Shown one piece after another: positions 60,235 through 64,000 of a DNA stretch of 64,000 bases. The stretch lies in assembly GCF_029892445.1 (NCBI RefSeq), contig NZ_JARXVJ010000001.1, forward strand, positions 124,001 through 188,000. The letters run 5' to 3'. The position numbers and the translations under genes were made by a program. How positions within the stretch are numbered: the first letter of the stretch is position 1; the number at the start of each line of letters is the position of its first letter. Source of the stretch: Chryseobacterium sp. H1D6B (GTDB lineage: Bacteria > Bacteroidota > Bacteroidia > Flavobacteriales > Weeksellaceae). The notes under the pieces were generated by a model. That model ran no database searches. It was not told the origin of the DNA and worked only from the letters and a program-made list of their open reading frames with translations.

Positions 60235-61242
60235 TTACACTAAAACCATATTATTTCTTCTTGGAGCTTTGTCGCACAAGACATCTGCAATACTTTTAGA
60301 AATCAAATTGCCTTCTGTAAGATTATCCAGCCAGAAGAATTCTCCTGCACCGTTAATTTCGATGAAATAATAATCATCTTCAGGAGAAACAATGATATCC
60401 AGAGCACCATAATCTACATTATAAACATCCAAAAGCTCTAATACTTTTTCTTCAATATCTTTTGGAAGCTCAGTCTGAACCCATTTATCTATTAAATTAA
60501 CACCGTCTTTTCTCCAGTCTACTTTTGCGTCTTCAAACTGCTGGGAATCGATCTCAAATGCATAGACATCCCGGCCTACAACGGTAACTCTTAATTCTTT
60601 TTTCTTTTCTATTTTTTGCTGAAACTGCATCGGACAGTATTGTAGAGAATCTAGTTCTTCAAGATTTTTATCTTCTATAATATTTGTAAATACCACGTTT
60701 TCCACTCCGTCTTCATAAATAGCAAAACCAGTCTGCATCTTCCCTACTACATTTTTATGTTTAAGAACAAACTTCTTAGCTTCTTCCGGATTGTTGGTAA
60801 GACAGCTTTCAGGAATTTTAAGACCTATTTTATCAGCGATCTTAAGCTGTTCTTCTTTACTGTCTAATCTTCTGTAAACACTTGGCTTCCCTAACGCATA
60901 TGAATCTATAGATTCAAAAAAGCCAAAAAGTGTTGTACGGATCTCTCCCATAGCCGCACCGAAAAACTTGGCATCCATCTCTTCTTTCAGCCCTTTTCCT
61001 ATATTATAAGCTCTACGGTACCAGACTGCAGCGATATCGTCAAGACGGTATTTTGCATCAGCTGTTTCCAGGGTACTTCTCCATTTTCCATCCTCAAAAA
61101 CAGTGGATAATTTATTTTGGAGCGGATATAGATCTACGTCAAAGCGGATCACTTCAAAACCATTTTTTATAATATATTCCGTTACTTTCTCTATTGAAAA
61201 GTTATCAGCGGTATGGGTAATAATTAAAATTTTATTGTTCAT
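60235..61242 (-). CDS. graspetide ATP-grasp ligase, MdnC/MvdD type (ester-forming)
   Basis: 335 residues of the microviridin ATP-grasp family. By eye it follows MdnC closely: ILIITHTADNFSIEKV (5-20), VWYRRA (about 74), TNNPEEAKKFV (about 149), VGKMQTGFAIYEDG..NVVFT, LQYCPMQFQQKIEKKKELRVTVVG and ALDIIVSPEDDYYFIEINGAGEFFWLD (ATP/Mg residues Asp, Glu, Asn). In microviridin pathways MdnC/MvdD joins Thr and Ser side chains to Asp/Glu as omega-esters, guided by the precursor leader motif PFFARFLE. It overlaps the MdnB-like gene upstream by 11 bases and ends the cluster. CdnC of chryseoviridin is the closest described relative known to me. Confidence 0.9.
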   Translation of the reverse strand: MNNKILIITHTADNFSIEKVTEYIIKNGFEVIRFDVDLYPLQNKLSTVFEDGKWRSTLETADAKYRLDDIAAVWYRRAYNIGKGLKEEMDAKFFGAAMGEIRTTLFGFFESIDSYALGKPSVYRRLDSKEEQLKIADKIGLKIPESCLTNNPEEAKKFVLKHKNVVGKMQTGFAIYEDGVENVVFTNIIEDKNLEELDSLQYCPMQFQQKIEKKKELRVTVVGRDVYAFEIDSQQFEDAKVDWRKDGVNLIDKWVQTELPKDIEEKVLELLDVYNVDYGALDIIVSPEDDYYFIEINGAGEFFWLDNLTEGNLISKSIADVLCDKAPRRNNMVLV

Positions 61243-62191
61243 GGGTCGTCATTCTTTTTATAATATTATCGGCAATTCTTTCCGCAATGGGAAAATTCAA
61301 TTCTTTTTGCAGCATTCCCCATTCCCCCTGCGGGTTCACTTCCAGGAAATAATACTTTCCGTCTTTTCCTTTGATCATATCTGCGGCTCCTAAATAAAGT
61401 CCCATTTCTTTCATCATAGAAGTGAGATTATTCTTAATTTCTTCCGGCAGTTCATATTCTGACCAAAAATACCCTTCCCTGCTTACGCGCCAGTCGGCAT
61501 TTTCACTGTTATTGATCTTTCCTGTGAAAAATTCTCCATCGATATACAAAATCCTTAATTCGTATTCTTTCTCAATATAAGGCTGGAAAATCATCGGGCA
61601 GTAAGCAATATCGGAAATGTACTCTAAATTATCTTCATCAATGACCGTTGTTGCAAGCTGGTTTTCTCCGTCCATAGTTTTTGCAATAACGCCGTGAAGT
61701 TTGGCAACAGCTTTTCCATTACAGTGTTTATGAAAAAATGCAGTAATTTTTTCTTCTTCGTTTGAAAAAATTGTTTCAGGAATGCACAGATCATATTTTT
61801 GAGCAGTCCGCAATTGATATAATTTGTTTCCATCAACTTTTTTTTCCAGTTCATAAGGATTCACCCAAGGAACATGCTCCAGCATGGTCAAAAGATTATA
61901 CCACAGGCTTGTATATTCATTCAAAAAGATCTTCTCATAGTCTTCATCTAATTCTTCAGGAATACTTATTTTCCATGACTTTCTATGCCATACTCCTTTT
62001 ATTTCTTTAGAACTGACTGTATTTCCGTATTCATCTGTAAGCTCAAACGAGTTTTCATTCATACTGATCTTCTGAAGATGGTTCAGCCGGTCTGAATTCA
62101 ATCTGAAATAAGGAATATGTTTAGATGCAAGGTATTCGAAAAAGATATCAATATTATAGAAGTCATTGGAATGGGTGATACAAAGAATCAT
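61232..62191 (-). CDS. graspetide ATP-grasp ligase, MdnB/MvdC type (amide-forming)
   Basis: 319 residues of the same ATP-grasp family. It resembles MdnB rather than MdnC: ILCITHSNDFYNIDIF (2-17), VWHRKSW (about 68), LQ.RTAQKYDLCIPETIFSN and AYCPMIFQPYIEKEYELRILYIDG. The C-terminal EVNPQGEWGMLQKELNFPIAERIAD (about 285-309) matches MdnB's EVNPTGEWGML pattern. MdnB/MvdC forms the Lys-to-Glu/Asp omega-amide after the esters are in place. Its start is 92 bases after the last precursor gene; a T-run hairpin lies between. The 3' end overlaps the MdnC-like gene by 11 bases, giving coupled translation of the two ligases. Confidence 0.9.
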   Translation of the reverse strand: MILCITHSNDFYNIDIFFEYLASKHIPYFRLNSDRLNHLQKISMNENSFELTDEYGNTVSSKEIKGVWHRKSWKISIPEELDEDYEKIFLNEYTSLWYNLLTMLEHVPWVNPYELEKKVDGNKLYQLRTAQKYDLCIPETIFSNEEEKITAFFHKHCNGKAVAKLHGVIAKTMDGENQLATTVIDEDNLEYISDIAYCPMIFQPYIEKEYELRILYIDGEFFTGKINNSENADWRVSREGYFWSEYELPEEIKNNLTSMMKEMGLYLGAADMIKGKDGKYYFLEVNPQGEWGMLQKELNFPIAERIADNIIKRMTTHEQ

Positions 62192-62210
62192 TTGCCGTTT
62201 TTTTATTAAA

Positions 62211-62239
62211 AAAGGAAACTTAGTGGTTAAGTTTCCTTT
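62211..62239 (-). terminator. attenuator/terminator between graspetide precursors and ligases
   Basis: A 12-base perfect stem (AAAGGAAACTTA with TAAGTTTCCTTT) and a T-run on the minus strand, 20 bases before the ligase ATG. It can end most precursor transcripts and let a fraction read into the ligases. Confidence 0.75.
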
Positions 62240-62283
62240 AAATATGATTTGTTAATATGATCTATTATACAAATAACTCATTT

Positions 62284-62502
62284 TTAAACTGTTGGAAGAT
62301 CATCATCTCCATCAGATGGATATTTCATTGTATGAGCGATATCGTGTTCCGGCAATGTTACTGTTTCACCTCCCGGCTCTGTGATTCCGTCTCTTTCAGG
62401 GATTGTAATAAGACCTCCTCCTGTAACGGCTTTCGGATCTTTAATTTGTTTCTCTAGAAATGTTGCGAAAAAAGGCTTCTTTTTTGAACTCTTGTTTTTC
62501 AT
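62284..62502 (-). CDS. graspetide (microviridin-type) precursor peptide, third copy
   Basis: 72 residues. The leader contains KKKPFFATFLEKQIKDP (7-23), the PFFARFLE-like helix that the ATP-grasp ligases recognise. A linker of about 35 residues (GGGLITIPERDGI, then TEPGGETVTLPEHD) leads to the core TMKYPSDGDDDLPTV (58-72), which fits TxKYPSDx(E/D)(E/D). By the microviridin K pattern the predicted rings are Thr58-Asp64 and Ser63-Asp66 esters and a Lys60-Asp67 amide. All acceptors are Asp. This copy is the most divergent of the three in linker and tail. Too short for many gene finders but supported by two homologous neighbours. Confidence 0.9.
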   Translation of the reverse strand: MKNKSSKKKPFFATFLEKQIKDPKAVTGGGLITIPERDGITEPGGETVTLPEHDIAHTMKYPSDGDDDLPTV

Positions 62503-62548
62503 AATGTTTTAGTTTGGTTAGACTTATATTTAGATTAAGTTTTTCAAT

Positions 62549-62761
62549 TTAAACTTCATATCCGCCTTCATCACTGTCAGAAGGATATTTCATGGTTACC
62601 TGATCACCTCCAGGACCTGTAACATCATCTTTATTTACTGATGTAATAGCGTCTTGAATCGGGCTGGTCGCCACTCCTCCTTTTACTTTTTGAGGATCTT
62701 TAAGCTGCTTTTCTAGAAATGAGGCGAAAAAAGGTTTCTTTTTTGAGTTACTGTCTTTCAT
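62549..62761 (-). CDS. graspetide (microviridin-type) precursor peptide, second copy
   Basis: 70 residues. Leader motif KKKPFFASFLEKQLKDP (7-23), linker with GGVATSPIQDAITSVNKDD and TGPGGDQV, and core TMKYPSDSDEGGYEV (56-70). Predicted links by analogy with microviridin K: Thr56-Asp62 and Ser61-Asp64 esters, Lys58-Glu65 amide. The 46-base spacers on both sides have related sequence (CATAATNTTTTAGTTT near the start codons, plus-strand reading), which fits tandem duplication. The follower EGGYEV differs from the other copies, so the final products should differ. Confidence 0.9.
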   Translation of the reverse strand: MKDSNSKKKPFFASFLEKQLKDPQKVKGGVATSPIQDAITSVNKDDVTGPGGDQVTMKYPSDSDEGGYEV

Positions 62762-62807
62762 AATATTTTAGTTTTTGATTTTGAACTTATGTCAGGGTAA
62801 GATTTAT

Positions 62808-63005
62808 TTAGCTTAGTTCTCCTGCTTCATCACTGTCAGAAGGATACTTCATCGTTACCTGATCCTTATTAGGACTTGTAACTGCATCAGCAAGTTTTGA
62901 TGTAACATCAGGAGCAATCCCTCCTCCTTTTATCTTTTGCGGCTCTTTAAGCTGTTTTTCTAAAAACGACGCAAAGAAAGGTTTCTTTAAGTTTTTCTTT
63001 TCCAT
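62808..63005 (-). CDS. graspetide (microviridin-type) precursor peptide, first copy
   Basis: 65 residues, the first gene of the cluster. Leader LKKPFFASFLEKQLKEP (6-22), short linker (GGGIAPDVTSKLADAVTSPN), and core TMKYPSDSDEAGELS (51-65). Predicted links: Thr51-Asp57 and Ser56-Asp59 esters, Lys53-Glu60 amide. The upstream 115 bases (63006-63120) have no terminator hairpin and only a weak TAnnTTTG-like box (TATTTTCG, minus), so transcription may come from its own promoter or partly from the esterase gene upstream. No secretion signal other than the leader; a maturation protease is not visible in the window. Confidence 0.9.
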   Translation of the reverse strand: MEKKNLKKPFFASFLEKQLKEPQKIKGGGIAPDVTSKLADAVTSPNKDQVTMKYPSDSDEAGELS

Positions 63006-63120
63006 ATATAAATATCTTTAATAATTTGATAAATCGAAAATACAAAAAAAACAGATGCAATGACAATAAATCACCACTTTAAGAAAATTTTAACAAAAAC
63101 TCAATAATCAGTGAATCAAA

Positions 63121-63900
63121 TTAATCCAAACCCAAAAACTCCTTAACAATACGGCTGAAATCTACCGGATTATCGGCCTGAACCCAATGAGCCGCATTTT
63201 TCACAATGACAATTTTAGCTTTTGGAAACTGCTGCTTAATTCCAAGCACATCCTGAGGAAGAATATAATTAGACTTTTCTCCTGAAATAAATAAAGTCTC
63301 TCCTTCAAAAACTCCATATTTTATTGCATTAGAAACAAATTCATTATACTTTTCAGATAATGTTTTCAGATTAAATCTCCAGTTCAGCTTTTTATTATCA
63401 TCCCAATATAAATTTTTAGCTAAAAACTGAATGGTAGATTTTTCGGGAATGTATTGGCTTAAAACCTCTTCTACCTCCCCTCTCGATTTTACAGTATCAA
63501 AATCTACCGTTTCCAATGCTTTAATGATTCCCTGATGGTGCGGAGGATATGCTTTTGGAGAGATATCAACTACGATCAGCTTTTCTACTTTTTCCGGATA
63601 TTTTATAGCAAACTGCATGACAGCTTTCCCGCCTAAAGAATGTCCCAGAACATGGGCTTTTTCAAATCCATAATGAGACATATAATGAGCAATATCGTCT
63701 GCCAGATCATCATGAGACATACTTTCGGAATGAAAACTTCTGCCGTGGTTTCTAAGGTCAATCAAATGAACAGGCAGCAACCCGCCTAATTCTTTTCCAA
63801 AGCTTCCCCAATTATCAAGCATTCCAAACAACCCGTGAAATACTAAAAGCGGTGTCGACGATAAGTGCTCGCCGAATATTTTTGAATTTAAAACTTCCAT
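63121..63900 (-). CDS. alpha/beta hydrolase, YbfF-type esterase
   Basis: 259 residues. Motifs: LLVFHGLFGMLDNWGSFGKEL (about 18-38; family HGLFG), LIDLRNHGRS (about 47-56), the nucleophile Ser in LGHSLGGKAVMQFA (about 94), the acid in VVDISP or SGEKSNY region, and the base His in KNAAHWVQADNP (about 237-248). It fits the YbfF cytosolic esterase group acting on acyl esters. It is nine bases after the pdxJ stop on the same strand, so it is probably co-transcribed with pdxJ. It precedes the graspetide precursors by 115 bases but has no known role in that pathway. Confidence 0.85.
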   Translation of the reverse strand: MEVLNSKIFGEHLSSTPLLVFHGLFGMLDNWGSFGKELGGLLPVHLIDLRNHGRSFHSESMSHDDLADDIAHYMSHYGFEKAHVLGHSLGGKAVMQFAIKYPEKVEKLIVVDISPKAYPPHHQGIIKALETVDFDTVKSRGEVEEVLSQYIPEKSTIQFLAKNLYWDDNKKLNWRFNLKTLSEKYNEFVSNAIKYGVFEGETLFISGEKSNYILPQDVLGIKQQFPKAKIVIVKNAAHWVQADNPVDFSRIVKEFLGLD

Positions 63901-63909
63901 TGTAATGTA

Positions 63910-64000
63910 TTAAGAATTCCAAACTGCTAATCTCTTCAAATACGCCTGAACCGTATTTTCCATCCCCATGTATAAAGCTTCAGAAACTAAAGCATGCCCG
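63910..64000 (-). CDS. pdxJ: pyridoxine 5'-phosphate synthase, C-terminal fragment at window edge
   Basis: The last 30 codons on the minus strand read GHALVSEALYMGMENTVQ followed by AYLKRLAVWNS and a stop. This is the conserved C-terminus of PdxJ (SIGHALVSEALFxGL pattern), which makes pyridoxine 5'-phosphate in vitamin B6 synthesis. The rest lies beyond base 64000. The esterase gene follows nine bases after the stop. Confidence 0.85.
   Translation of the reverse strand, partial: GHALVSEALYMGMENTVQAYLKRLAVWNS

Noticed and set aside
60090-60299. 69-codon plus-strand frame after the graspetide ligases, considered as an immunity or small cluster gene
   Set aside because: It overlaps the ligase 3' end and the terminator hairpin, and its sequence has no signal or conserved pattern.
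63121-63900. esterase considered as a graspetide tailoring enzyme or leader protease
   Set aside because: It is nine bases from pdxJ and fits the housekeeping YbfF esterase group; no link to graspetides beyond position.
1-64000. tRNA, rRNA, insertion sequences or integrases
   Set aside because: None recognised on either strand; reading by eye could miss a single tRNA.

Overview
The window looks like chromosomal DNA from a flavobacterium of the Chryseobacterium type (Bacteroidota, Weeksellaceae). It is AT-rich, has almost no Shine-Dalgarno sequences and uses TAnnTTTG-type promoters. It carries gldJ, porU and porV of the gliding/type IX secretion machinery, a secreted protein with a C-terminal type IX sorting domain, and a graspetide (microviridin-type) cluster of the kind described as chryseoviridin. 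The genus assignment is inference from gene content. No rRNA, tRNA, prophage, insertion sequence or CRISPR array was seen.

Layout. 1-7.2 kb: 3' part of pruA, two small lipoproteins, a secreted thioredoxin, two secreted proteins with fibre-like N-termini, and a FabH-type ketosynthase. 7.2-18.2 kb: corA, a membrane patatin, two HxlR regulators next to a quinone reductase and a DUF1304 gene, a tag/MazG-like/araC cluster, an SDR, an exported hydrolase and a DoxD-DoxA fusion. Palindromic interspersed repeats lie at 8.26, 10.0, 11.2, 18.2-18.5 and 57.2 kb. 18.5-23.4 kb: a TetR-controlled tripartite efflux operon. 23.6-30.2 kb: holB, then an outer-membrane protein-lptC-anmK operon, an SRPBCC gene, a NUDIX gene and murF. 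30.2-37.1 kb: gldJ diverging from porU-porV. 37.2-46.3 kb: FUSC protein, Sfp-type transferase, HugZ-like protein, ahcY, yiaA-like gene, BspA-like type IX cargo, purE and an EamA transporter. 46.3-56 kb: a lipoprotein and CPA2 antiporter, HdeD-like protein, purK with DUF1543, TauE/SafE with DUF1634, a glyoxalase-fold protein, a TMEM260/DUF2723-like membrane protein and a membrane-anchored EEP hydrolase. 56-60 kb: mvaD, an acyl-CoA synthetase and an NAD-dependent epimerase. 60.2-63.0 kb: the graspetide cluster. 63.1-64 kb: an esterase and the 3' end of pdxJ.

The most interesting system is the graspetide cluster at 60235-63005 (minus strand). Three short precursors each carry the leader motif PFFA(S/T)FLEKQ and end in a TMKYPSD core followed by acidic residues. 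They are followed by an MdnB-like (amide-forming) and an MdnC-like (ester-forming) ATP-grasp ligase. A strong hairpin with a T-run separates precursors from ligases and could set a high precursor-to-enzyme ratio. The three cores use Asp where classical microviridins use Glu, and one core has only Asp acceptors. No dedicated protease, acetyltransferase or exporter is visible.

A second pattern concerns expression. In five genes (araC-type, holB, murF, FUSC, tauE) a TAnnTTTG box ends exactly four bases before the ATG, which predicts leaderless mRNAs.
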